From Streptomyces sp. MBT53 (GTDB taxonomy: Bacteria > Actinomycetota > Actinomycetes > Streptomycetales > Streptomycetaceae): DNA of 62,857 nucleotides. Where the stretch lies: contig NZ_JAEQAZ010000030.1 in NCBI RefSeq assembly GCF_016654115.1, forward strand, positions 1 to 62,857, given 5' to 3'. This document shows, piece by piece, positions 1 to 7,234 of this stretch; position 1 is the first letter of the stretch, and each line of letters begins with the position of its first letter. The notes beneath the pieces are model-generated. The model worked only from the letters and a program-made list of their open reading frames with translations. It made no database searches and was not told the origin of the DNA. A program made the translations under genes and the position numbers.

Positions 1-891
1 GCCGCGGACCGTGACGGTGATCGTGTCGCCCGGTTTGGCCGTGCCGTGGGCGTCCGCGCGCACGGAATCGACCCGGAAGCGGCAGACCGCTCCACCGCCG
101 CCCGCCATGGAAGCCTTCAACTTCACGGTGGCGGAGGGGTGTTGCCCGTGGAACCGCAGGATTCCGCCGAGCGCGCTGTAGGCGGTGCTGCTCTTGCAGC
201 CCTTCAACTTGCCCTGGAGCGCGGCATAGTCAGAGGCCGCGAGATTCCAGTCGCCGCCCTGCCCCTGCACGGCCTTGCACGCCTCGGCGAGTCCGCGGAG
301 CACCCGCCAGTTGTCGTTGTTGCCGTCGAGACCGGCCGGGATCTGTTTGGCGGTGTCCGCGCAGCTCGCGGGGTTCTCACCGAGCAGGTCGTAGACGACC
401 TCGGGGTCGATCTTCGAGTTGGTGTTGGGCGAGTGCGGCCCGGGCGGTAACCAGGCGGGGCCCTCTATCTTGCCTCCGCCTCCGCCGCCTGTATTGCCCG
501 ATCCGCCGGATCCGCTCGAACTGCCCGATCCGCTGGTCCCGTTGGACCCGCCCGAGCCACCGGACCCACCGGTACTGCCCGAGCCGCTCGATCCACTGCC
601 ACCGTTCCCGTCGGGTGGCTTCCAGGTGGGCATGCCGCCACCTGTACTGCCAGTGCCACCCGTACTACTGGTGCTGCCCGAGCCGCCCGTACCGCCCGTG
701 TTCCCGGTCCCGCCCCCGACCTGCCCTCCGTTCGCGGTCCCGCCGACGGCGCTCGTGCCGCCGCCGTTCCCGCCTTCGGACGACTTGCTCGCGGTGTTCC
801 CGTCGCCCCCGCCGCACGCGGCAGCGGTCCCGATGGCCAACGCCCCCGCGAAACACAGCGCCGATATGCGCACGCCGAGCGAAACCCCCAT
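1..891 (-). CDS. Putative secreted lipoprotein (partial, 3' end outside window)
   Basis: The reading frame opens with ATG at 891 and stays open for 297 codons to the window edge, so the C-terminus is missing. The first 25 residues look like a lipoprotein signal: a short charged start, a hydrophobic stretch and a cysteine after TAAA, followed by GGGD. Residues about 28-130 are almost pure Gly/Ser/Thr/Asn, a flexible linker. After it comes a folded-looking part with scattered Cys, Trp and Tyr. The part near the edge (KPGDTITVTVRG) resembles the start of a beta-sandwich domain. I do not recognise a family. The likely place is the outer face of the membrane, with the C-terminal domain held away on the linker. 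Strong third-position GC bias supports this strand; the proline-rich frame on the other strand is its shadow. Confidence 0.75.
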   Translation of the reverse strand, partial: MGVSLGVRISALCFAGALAIGTAAACGGGDGNTASKSSEGGNGGGTSAVGGTANGGQVGGGTGNTGGTGGSGSTSSTGGTGSTGGGMPTWKPPDGNGGSGSSGSGSTGGSGGSGGSNGTSGSGSSSGSGGSGNTGGGGGGKIEGPAWLPPGPHSPNTNSKIDPEVVYDLLGENPASCADTAKQIPAGLDGNNDNWRVLRGLAEACKAVQGQGGDWNLAASDYAALQGKLKGCKSSTAYSALGGILRFHGQHPSATVKLKASMAGGGGAVCRFRVDSVRADAHGTAKPGDTITVTVRG

Positions 892-1427
892 GACGCCCCC
901 CGTTGCGGTCGCCCCCGGGCTTGCCTCGCCGGGCCGGTGGCCGCGCGCGGGCCCCAGTGGGTTCCCTCATGATGGGACGGCCCGGTCCGCCCGGGAAGGC
1001 GATTCGCCCAAGATGCGAGAGCAGGGGTGAATCGATGCTCGGGAGGCAGGCCGAGGGGCCGACACCTGGGCGCAGGGGCCGAGTTGGAGGGGGCGACGCC
1101 TGGGCTCAGAGGGCGCACCAAGGCGGCGACGCCCGAGCTCGGACGGCGAGCCGGGCGGCGTGACCTCGGCTCAGGGCGCGATGCCCGGGAGCACCTCGCG
1201 GGACGGGCCCAACTGCCAGAGCCCGGCAGCGCCCTGCGGGACCGCCTCAGGGCGCGAAGCCCGGCAGCGCCTCGCGGGACCGGCCCTCCAAGCGCAGCTG
1301 CATTGCGCAGGACCGCATCAGCCCCCGAAGTTCACCAACCCCCGCAGTGTCGGCTCCCCCGAAGCCCAGCTGCACCTTGCGGCACCGGCTCAACTCCCGA
1401 AGTCCAGCTGCACCTTGCCGCACCGGC
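892..1427. other. Gene-less stretch holding a degenerate repeat array
   Basis: No convincing gene lies between the lipoprotein start and the idnD stop. The first 150 bases are the likely promoter and leader region of the lipoprotein gene. The rest, from about 1045, is filled by degenerate G/C-rich tandem repeats that run into the idnD stop codon. Frames open here on both strands because the repeats are stop-poor, and they do not look like real genes. Confidence 0.6.
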
Positions 1428-1475
1428 TCAACTCCCGAAGTCCAGCAGTACCTTGCAGGACCGGCTCCGGTCGGC
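1045..1475. repeat. Degenerate tandem repeats (34-38 bp) overlapping the idnD 3' end
   Basis: Three neighbouring units start with CCCGAAG at 1358, 1396 and 1434, giving an exact 38-bp period. The copies at 1358 and 1396 differ at only a few positions. The copy at 1434 lies inside idnD and encodes its last residues, so the units downstream repeat the idnD tail, each with a TGA. Further left, at about 1178, 1217, 1253 and 1288, are more decayed units of 34-38 bp that share a core like CCCGGCAGCGCCTCGCGGGAC. From about 1045 to 1177 there are three or four units of about 33 bp with a different core. No open reading frame uses the array. Confidence 0.7.
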
Positions 1476-2453
1476 CGCCAGTGCGAACGCGGACTCGGCC
1501 TCCCGGACGGGCACCACCGCGCTGACGAGCGCGTCGAACGCGGGCTCCACCGCGAGGAGTTGGAGCGCGTCGTCGAACTCCGTGTCGAAGCGGAACGCGC
1601 CCCGCAGTTCGATCTCCCGGCTGACGACCAGGTTCCCCGCGAAGGGACTCTGCCCCGGCGGCAGCATCCCGAGCTGCACGACCACCCCGCCCCGCCGCAC
1701 GAGCCGCAGGCAGGTGTCCAGCCCCGCCGCCACCCCGGACGCCTCGATGGCCACGTCGACCTCCGACGGCCACCCGGAGTCGTCCGGGTCATCGGCCCGT
1801 ACGACGGTGTCGGCGCCGGCCGCCGTGGCGTACCGAAGTGCCGCCGGAAGCAGGTCGGTTACCGTCACGTGTGCCGCGCCGGCAGCCTTCGCCGCCGCGA
1901 CGACCAGGCAGCCGATCGGACCCGCGCCCGTGACCAGTACCCGGCGTCCGGTCACGTCTCCGGCTCGGCGTACGGCGTGCAGGGCGACGGAGAGGGGTTC
2001 GGCGAGGGCGGCCCGGCGCAGCTCAAGGCCCGCCGGGACCGCCCTCAACTGGTCGGCGGGGACGGTGACTTGGGCCGCGAAGCCGCCCTGTACGTGCGGG
2101 AAGCGGGCCGCGCTGCCCAGATACGCGGTGTCGCGGCAGACGTTGCGCCGCCCGTCCGCGCACTCGGGGCAGACCCCGCACGGAGTGGCCGGGTGCACGG
2201 CAACTGCCGTACCGGGGGCGGGACCTGAGCCACCGGGGCCGTAGGACAGGACCGTGCCGACCACCTCGTGGCCGAGCAGCATCGGTTCCTTGAGGCGGAA
2301 GTCGCCGACGCCGCCGTGGCGCCAGTAGTGGAGGTCGGAGCCGCAGACGCCGCCGTAGCGGACGGCGACCAGGGCCTGGCCGGGGCCGGGCTCGGGGACC
2401 GTCAACTCCTCGACGCGCAGATCTTCCTGACCGTGAATCACACAACCCAGCAT
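1428..2453 (-). CDS. idnD: L-idonate 5-dehydrogenase (zinc alcohol dehydrogenase family)
   Basis: This is a medium-chain zinc dehydrogenase of 341 residues, the usual size. It should oxidise L-idonate to 5-ketogluconate with NAD(P)+ in the cytoplasm. Visible marks are the catalytic-zinc Cys in GGVCGSDLHYWRHG near residue 37, the structural-zinc cluster CGVCPECADGRRNVC, and the Rossmann motif GAGPIGCL. The start is taken at ATG 2453 (MLGCVIHGQEDL); the frame is open further upstream, but that part would run through idnO. It lies 17 bp behind idnO and is the last gene of the gluconate/idonate operon. The assignment over other polyol dehydrogenases rests on the operon partners. Its 3' end is part of a 38-bp tandem repeat that copies the C-terminal codons. 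Confidence 0.88.
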   Translation of the reverse strand: MLGCVIHGQEDLRVEELTVPEPGPGQALVAVRYGGVCGSDLHYWRHGGVGDFRLKEPMLLGHEVVGTVLSYGPGGSGPAPGTAVAVHPATPCGVCPECADGRRNVCRDTAYLGSAARFPHVQGGFAAQVTVPADQLRAVPAGLELRRAALAEPLSVALHAVRRAGDVTGRRVLVTGAGPIGCLVVAAAKAAGAAHVTVTDLLPAALRYATAAGADTVVRADDPDDSGWPSEVDVAIEASGVAAGLDTCLRLVRRGGVVVQLGMLPPGQSPFAGNLVVSREIELRGAFRFDTEFDDALQLLAVEPAFDALVSAVVPVREAESAFALAADRSRSCKVLLDFGS

Positions 2454-2470
2454 GTCCGGACTCCCGTTCT

Positions 2471-3229
2471 CTACAGCACGCTCGTCATGCCGCCGTCGAC
2501 ATACAGCACCTGTCCGCTCACGAAGTCCGCGGCGGGCGATGCCAGGAACAGCACTCCGCCGACCAGGTCGTCCGTGGTGCCCCAGCGACCGGCCGGGGTC
2601 CGCTTGCGCACCCAGGCGCTGAACTCCTCGTCCTGGACGAGGGGTTGGGTCAGTTCCGTCTCGATGTAGCCGGGGCCGAGGCCGTTGACCTGGACGCCCG
2701 ACGGGCCCCAGTCGGCGCACATGCCCTTGGTGAGCATCTTCAACGCGCCCTTGGTGGCCGCGTAGGGCGCGATGCCGGGGCGGACCACCTCGCTCTGGAG
2801 CGAGCAGATGTTGATGATCTTCCCGTGGCCGCGTTCCGTCATCCGCCGGGCCGTCTCACGGCCGACCAGGAACGCGCTGGTGAGGTTGGTGTCGATGATC
2901 CGGTGCCAGTCGGAGTCGGTGAACTCCAGGAGCGGGGCGCGCAGTTGCATGCCCGCGTTGTTGACCAGGATGTCCAGCGGGCCGACCCGGTCTTCGATGT
3001 CCTTGATCCCGGCGGCCACTGACGGACCGTCGGTCACGTCGAAGGCGGCGGTGTGGACATCGCCGGGGAGTTCGGCGGCGGCCTTGGTGAGGCGTTCGGC
3101 GTCCCGTCCGTTCAGGACGACCGTGCAGCCGGCCTCCGACAGGCCCTGCGCGAGGGCGAGTCCGATGCCCCGGCTGGAGCCGGTTACCAGGGCCCTGCGG
3201 CCACTGATGTCGAAGAGAGGATGACTCAT
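2471..3229 (-). CDS. idnO: Gluconate 5-dehydrogenase (SDR family)
   Basis: This is a classical short-chain dehydrogenase of 252 residues that should reduce 5-ketogluconate to D-gluconate. The cofactor site TGSSRGIGLALA lies near residue 17. NNAG follows near residue 95, and the catalytic Ser and the YAATKGALK motif sit near residue 160. ATG 3229 is preceded by AGGAG, which overlaps the stop codon of the upstream permease gene, so the two are translated in series. Together with idnD it gives the route from L-idonate through 5-ketogluconate to gluconate, which the neighbouring permease and kinase also serve. Another SDR substrate is possible, but the operon makes the call firm. Confidence 0.88.
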   Translation of the reverse strand: MSHPLFDISGRRALVTGSSRGIGLALAQGLSEAGCTVVLNGRDAERLTKAAAELPGDVHTAAFDVTDGPSVAAGIKDIEDRVGPLDILVNNAGMQLRAPLLEFTDSDWHRIIDTNLTSAFLVGRETARRMTERGHGKIINICSLQSEVVRPGIAPYAATKGALKMLTKGMCADWGPSGVQVNGLGPGYIETELTQPLVQDEEFSAWVRKRTPAGRWGTTDDLVGGVLFLASPAADFVSGQVLYVDGGMTSVL

Positions 3230-3239
3230 TCCCGTACTC

Positions 3240-4637
3240 CTAGATCACGAGCGAGAGGAGGAGGACCAGTCCGCCGGCGACCACGGAGATGATCGTCTCC
3301 ATGACGGACCAGGTCTTGAGGGTCTGGCCGACGCTCAGGCCGAAGTACTCCTTCACCAGCCAGAATCCGGCGTCGTTGACATGGCTGAAGAAGAGCGAGC
3401 CCGCGCCGATCGCCAGGACGAGGAGAGCGGTGTGGGTCGAGGACATGTCGGCGGCCAGTGGGGCGACCAGACCGGCCGCCGAGATGGTGGCCACCGTCGC
3501 CGAACCGGTCGCCAGCCGGATCGCCACCGCGATCAGCCAGGCCAGCAGCAGCGCCGGGATCGACCAGTCCTTGGAGATGTCCAGGATCATCTGGCCGACA
3601 CCGGAGTCGATCAGCGTCTGTTTGAAGCCGCCGCCCGCGCCGACGATGAGGAGGATGCCCGCGATCGGCATCAGCCCCTTCTCGACGGTCGAGGACAGCC
3701 GTTCCTTGGTGAAGCCTGCCGGGCGGCCGAGCGTGAACATGCCGACGATCACGGCCGCGAGCAGCGCGATGAGCGGGGAGCCGATGACGTCGAAGACGCG
3801 CTGCACGGTGTGCGTGGGGTCGTCCACGATGATGTCGACCAGCGCCTTGGAGAGCATCAGCACGACCGGCAGCAGGATGGTGGAGAGGGTCGCGCCGAAG
3901 CCGGGACGGTTCTCCAGGTCCTCGGAGGGGCGCTGCGGGAGCATGCGGTCGGGCGCCTGGACGTCCACCCAGCGGGCGGCGACCTTCGAGAACAGCGGCC
4001 CCGCGATGATCACGGTCGGGATCGCGACCAGCACGCCGAGCGCGAGGGTCAGACCGAGGTTGGCCTTGACGGCGTCGACGGCGACGAGCGGCCCGGGGTG
4101 CGGCGGAATGAGCCCGTGCATGACCGACAGACCGGCCAGGGCCGGGATGCCGATCCGCATCAGGGAGTAGTTGCCGCGCTTGGCGACCATCAGCACGACC
4201 GGGATCAGCAGCACGATGCCGACCTCGAAGAACAGCGGCAGCCCGATCACCGAGGCGATCAGGACCATCGCCCACGGCATCGACCGGGGGCTCGCCTTCG
4301 CGAGGATCGTGTCGACGATCTGGTCCGCGCCGCCCGAGTCGGCGAGCAGCTTGCCGAGGATCGCACCGAGGGCGATCAGCACACCCACACCGGCGACCGT
4401 CGAGCCGAGTCCGGTGGTGAAGCTGGTGATCGCCTTGTCCAGCGGCGCCCCGGCGAACGCGCCGAGCGCGAGCGAGCCGATGGTCAGCGCCAGGAAGGCG
4501 TGCATCTTGAACTTGGTGATGAGCAGGACGATGACGGCGATGCCCGCCAGTACGGCGATGCCCAGCTGTGCGTGGCCGGCCGAGGTGATGGGCTCGACGG
4601 GGTCTGCTGCCAGCAACTCGACGCTGAGTCTGGTCAC
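3240..4637 (-). CDS. gntT: Gluconate:H+ symporter, GntP family
   Basis: This integral membrane protein of 465 residues has about 12-14 hydrophobic segments and matches the GntP family in length. Typical marks are the IALGAILGKLLADSGGADQI segment near residue 90 and the polar PPHPGPLVAVDAVKANLG motif near residue 178. The end is a hydrophobic helix closing in LVI. The start is a GTG at 4637 with AAGGA seven bases upstream. It should import gluconate, and perhaps idonate, with protons. It lies between gntK and idnO and belongs to the same leftward operon. The exact substrate is inferred from those neighbours. Confidence 0.9.
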   Translation of the reverse strand: MTRLSVELLAADPVEPITSAGHAQLGIAVLAGIAVIVLLITKFKMHAFLALTIGSLALGAFAGAPLDKAITSFTTGLGSTVAGVGVLIALGAILGKLLADSGGADQIVDTILAKASPRSMPWAMVLIASVIGLPLFFEVGIVLLIPVVLMVAKRGNYSLMRIGIPALAGLSVMHGLIPPHPGPLVAVDAVKANLGLTLALGVLVAIPTVIIAGPLFSKVAARWVDVQAPDRMLPQRPSEDLENRPGFGATLSTILLPVVLMLSKALVDIIVDDPTHTVQRVFDVIGSPLIALLAAVIVGMFTLGRPAGFTKERLSSTVEKGLMPIAGILLIVGAGGGFKQTLIDSGVGQMILDISKDWSIPALLLAWLIAVAIRLATGSATVATISAAGLVAPLAADMSSTHTALLVLAIGAGSLFFSHVNDAGFWLVKEYFGLSVGQTLKTWSVMETIISVVAGGLVLLLSLVI

Positions 4638-4683
4638 GGTGGATTCCTTGCGGATACGGGGGAGGGGTGACAGGCGGTGGGTG

Positions 4684-5202
4684 CTAGAAGGTGGGCTCGG
4701 GGACCTGCTCCAGCGCGGCCGTCGCCCGCTCGGCGATCTGCTCCGGGCTGCCGCTGACGTCCACGGCGACGCCCGCCTCGTCGGCCTCCAGTGGCTGGAG
4801 CGTGGCGAACTGCGAGTCGAGCAGCGCGGTCGGCATGAAGTGCCCGTGCCGGTGCGCCATCCGGTCCTCGATGAGCGCGCGGTCGCCGGTGAGATGCACG
4901 AAGACGACCCCGGGGGCTGCGGCCCGCAGCCGGTCGCGGTACGACCGCTTCAGCGCCGAGCTGCTGACGACCCCGCCGAGCCCCGCGCGCCCGTGCGCCC
5001 AGGAGCCGATGGCGTCCAGCCAGGGCCACCGGTCCTCGTCGGTCAGCGGGTGCCCGGCCGACATCTTGGCGATGTTGGCCTGCGGGTGGAAGTCGTCGCC
5101 CTCGGCGTACGGCACGCCGAGCCGGGCCGCGAGCAGGGGACCGATGGTGGTCTTCCCGGTGCCCGCTACGCCCATCACCACGACGACATGGGGGGTACGC
5201 AT
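4684..5202 (-). CDS. gntK: Gluconokinase
   Basis: This is a small kinase of 172 residues of the GntK/thermoresistant type. It phosphorylates D-gluconate to 6-phosphogluconate, the entry to the pentose phosphate pathway. The P-loop GVAGTGKT lies near residue 12. It is followed by EGDDFHP, typical of the substrate site, and by a DRALIEDRMAHRHGHFMP segment. ATG 5202 is chosen because GAGG lies six bases upstream; an in-frame ATG at 5244 lacks a ribosome binding site and would cover the palindromic operator at 5222-5238. It is the first gene of the operon and diverges from a GntR-family regulator. Confidence 0.92.
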   Translation of the reverse strand: MRTPHVVVVMGVAGTGKTTIGPLLAARLGVPYAEGDDFHPQANIAKMSAGHPLTDEDRWPWLDAIGSWAHGRAGLGGVVSSSALKRSYRDRLRAAAPGVVFVHLTGDRALIEDRMAHRHGHFMPTALLDSQFATLQPLEADEAGVAVDVSGSPEQIAERATAALEQVPEPTF

Positions 5203-5332
5203 CGCTGCCTCACTGTCTCCGTCGACATCTGATGTCGATCCCACTGAAACCGATTAGGTACGACGAATTCAAGAGTCTGTGACATATAAGTCTGACTTTT
5301 TGGTTGGGTGACGCGCCCCGTACGCTGAGTGC
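5203..5332. promoter_or_regulatory. Divergent gntK/gntR control region with palindromic operator
   Basis: This 130-bp divergent region holds a perfect inverted repeat, TCGACATCTGATGTCGA at 5222-5238, 20 bp upstream of the gntK start. That is a typical place for a FadR/GntR-family operator. Direct copies of AGTCTG(TG)AC at about 5273 and 5289 are a second candidate site near the middle. On the regulator side, TACGCT at 5321-5326 lies six bases before the ATG, which would give a leaderless transcript. Binding by the neighbouring regulator is inferred. Confidence 0.6.
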
Positions 5333-6034
5333 ATGACCACTCCGGGCCGCGGGTTGCACGGCCGTGTACTCGACTCCCTCGGCCCCGCCATCACCGCGGG
5401 CGAGTACCCGCCGGGCAGCGTCCTGCGCACGGACGAGCTGGCCAAGGACTTCGAGGTGTCACGGTCCGTGATGCGCGAGGCGGTCCGCGTCCTCGAATCC
5501 ATGCACCTGGTCGAGTCCCGCCGCCGGGTCGGCGTCACCGTCCGCCCCAAGGCCGAGTGGAATGTCTACGACCCGCAGGTCATCCGCTGGCGCCTGGCCG
5601 GCGCGGACCGCCCGCAGCAACTGCGCTCGCTCACGGTGCTGCGTTCCGCCGTCGAACCGATCGCGGCGGGCCTGGCGGCCAAGTTCGCGACGGCGGAGCA
5701 GTGCGCGGAACTCACCGAGTGCGCGATCGGCATGGTCGCCAACTCACGCGGCCACAAACTGGAGGCCTACCTCGTCCACGACGTGGCCTTCCACCGGGTG
5801 ATCCTCGCCGCCTCCGGCAACGAGATGTTCGCCCGCCTCGGCGACGTCGTCACCGAGGTCCTCGCCGGCCGCACCCACCACGAGGTCATGTTCGAGGACC
5901 CCGACCCGGCCGCCGTCACGCTCCACGTCCAGGTCGCGGAGGCGGTCCGCGAGGGCGACGCGGTCCGCGCGGAGACGTTGACCCGCGAGATCACGATCGG
6001 CGCCCTCCAGGAACTGGACATCCTGGCCCCGTAG
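5333..6034 (+). CDS. GntR/FadR-family regulator of the gluconate operon
   Basis: This is a 233-residue regulator. Residues 5-75 form a GntR winged helix-turn-helix (LRTDELAKDFEVSRSVMREA). Residues about 95-225 are an FCD ligand domain whose metal-binding residues can be seen around HDVAFHRVILAASGNEMF and near THHE. It diverges from gntK, so it is most likely the gluconate-responsive repressor of the gntK-permease-idnO-idnD operon and of itself. No Shine-Dalgarno sequence precedes ATG 5333; a -10-like TACGCT six bases upstream suggests leaderless translation. The inducer is inferred, not seen. Confidence 0.88.
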   Translation: MTTPGRGLHGRVLDSLGPAITAGEYPPGSVLRTDELAKDFEVSRSVMREAVRVLESMHLVESRRRVGVTVRPKAEWNVYDPQVIRWRLAGADRPQQLRSLTVLRSAVEPIAAGLAAKFATAEQCAELTECAIGMVANSRGHKLEAYLVHDVAFHRVILAASGNEMFARLGDVVTEVLAGRTHHEVMFEDPDPAAVTLHVQVAEAVREGDAVRAETLTREITIGALQELDILAP

Positions 6035-6038
6035 AGCG

Positions 6039-6428
6039 TCAGTCCTCGATGAACTCCCCGTCGAGGTACACCCACGCCCCGTCGACCCGCTCGAACCGGC
6101 TCCGCTCATGGATCGCCCCACCCCGGTACGAGGCCCGGAACGTCACGGTCCCCGCGGAGTGGAACGCCGACCCGCCGCTCGTGTCGAGGATCTCGAGCCC
6201 GGTCCATCGCATCCCCGGGTCGAGTTCGAGAGGTTCGGCGGGCCGGGTCCGCGGATGCCAACTGCGCAGCAGATACGGCGCGTCGAGCCGCACGAAGGCG
6301 CTGTAGCGGGAGCGCATCAACGCCTCGGCGGTGGGGGCGGCGGTGCCTGAGTGGTAGCGGCCGCAGCAGGTGTCGTAGGGGGTGGGGAGGCCGCAGGGGC
6401 AGGTGGTGGGTCGGGGCATGGGGACCAT
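6039..6428 (-). CDS. YchJ-like UPF0225 / SEC-C motif protein
   Basis: This small protein of about 129 residues starts with a zinc-binding SEC-C-type motif ([17 protein letters not shown]). It is followed by the conserved YchJ stretch with [23 protein letters not shown] and an NTF2-like C-terminal part. The biochemical role is unknown. Two starts are possible, ATG 6428 and ATG 6419. Neither has a clear ribosome binding site; 6428 has a -10-like TAGCCC seven bases upstream and was chosen for that. It converges on the gluconate regulator with only four bases between the stop codons and lies 10 bp behind an unknown gene on its own strand. Confidence 0.85.
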   Translation of the reverse strand: MVPMPRPTTCPCGLPTPYDTCCGRYHSGTAAPTAEALMRSRYSAFVRLDAPYLLRSWHPRTRPAEPLELDPGMRWTGLEILDTSGGSAFHSAGTVTFRASYRGGAIHERSRFERVDGAWVYLDGEFIED

Positions 6429-6438
6429 TGTGCCGGGG

Positions 6439-7170
6439 CTACGGGAGTGGTTCCTCGGGGGTGACGTGGAGTGGCAACCGGACGTAGGGGTCCGTCGCCG
6501 GGCCGCCGGGCAGCGCGGTGCTCTCCTTCCCATGTGTGAGCGTCGCGCGGGCCAGGAGGGGTGGTGCAGGGGTGTCCTCAGGAGCACCGTGCGCGGCCCC
6601 GATGAACTGCACGAGAAGGGCACCGGTGACGCGGGTGCCGATCTGGTTCACGAAGCTCGGCGGGAGGATCCATTCGACTCCCTGGTACAGGGTCTCGTCG
6701 ACGGTGTCGTGGACTCTCCTGACGTACCACTCGTCGTTCTGTATCTGGGGAGCGCTGCGCGCGTTCAGATGGGCGGCTATGGACGCTACCGCGTTGAGGT
6801 CGGGAAAGGTGGGAGAGCCGGTCAGGCCAGCTGTAATGGCCTCCAGTATGGGTCCGGCCACCTGCAGGTCCCTGGCCAGCGTGTCCCGCCACGCCCGCTC
6901 CTCCTGCACGGGCGGCAGGTGGTACACGACGGCCTGGAGATCCTTCACCCGCCAGTCGCCCTCAGCCGGGAACAACAGGGTGACCTCCGTGCGCCGGGCC
7001 TCCCTCGAGTACCCGAGCGTCCAGACGTACAGATAGGCCGTGAAGGGGTGCGCCTCATCCGTGTCCGTGGCGAGGATCCGCTCCAGCGGAACGGACCGCG
7101 GCTCGGTCTCCCCGTAGACCTCCAGCCACTCACCCGTCTCCGCGTGCCCTCGGCCCCATGCGGTTGCCAT
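6439..7170 (-). CDS. Hypothetical protein
   Basis: This is a 243-residue soluble protein without signal peptide or membrane segments. The frame shows normal high-GC codon use, and ATG 7170 has GGTGAGG just upstream. It has a Trp/Tyr-rich first half ([23 protein letters not shown]) and an acidic, Pro-rich end. I do not recognise a domain. It lies between the M1 aminopeptidase and the YchJ-like gene on the same strand, 64 bp behind the former, and may be the tail of that transcript. Confidence 0.7.
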   Translation of the reverse strand: MATAWGRGHAETGEWLEVYGETEPRSVPLERILATDTDEAHPFTAYLYVWTLGYSREARRTEVTLLFPAEGDWRVKDLQAVVYHLPPVQEERAWRDTLARDLQVAGPILEAITAGLTGSPTFPDLNAVASIAAHLNARSAPQIQNDEWYVRRVHDTVDETLYQGVEWILPPSFVNQIGTRVTGALLVQFIGAAHGAPEDTPAPPLLARATLTHGKESTALPGGPATDPYVRLPLHVTPEEPLP

Positions 7171-7234
7171 GACCTCACCCCCATGAAGCCACTTGATACT
7201 CCGTCAGTTCCCCACTGGCAACGGAGCCGACAAC

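Noticed and set aside
1027..2244. A long plus-strand frame through the repeat array and idnD
   Set aside because: The repeats are free of stops in this frame by composition; across idnD it is antisense to a well-supported gene.
3381..4670. A 429-codon plus-strand frame opposite the gluconate permease
   Set aside because: Its composition (Arg/Asp/Gln/Gly-rich, no hydrophobic core) is that of a shadow; the minus strand codes for a clear GntP permease.
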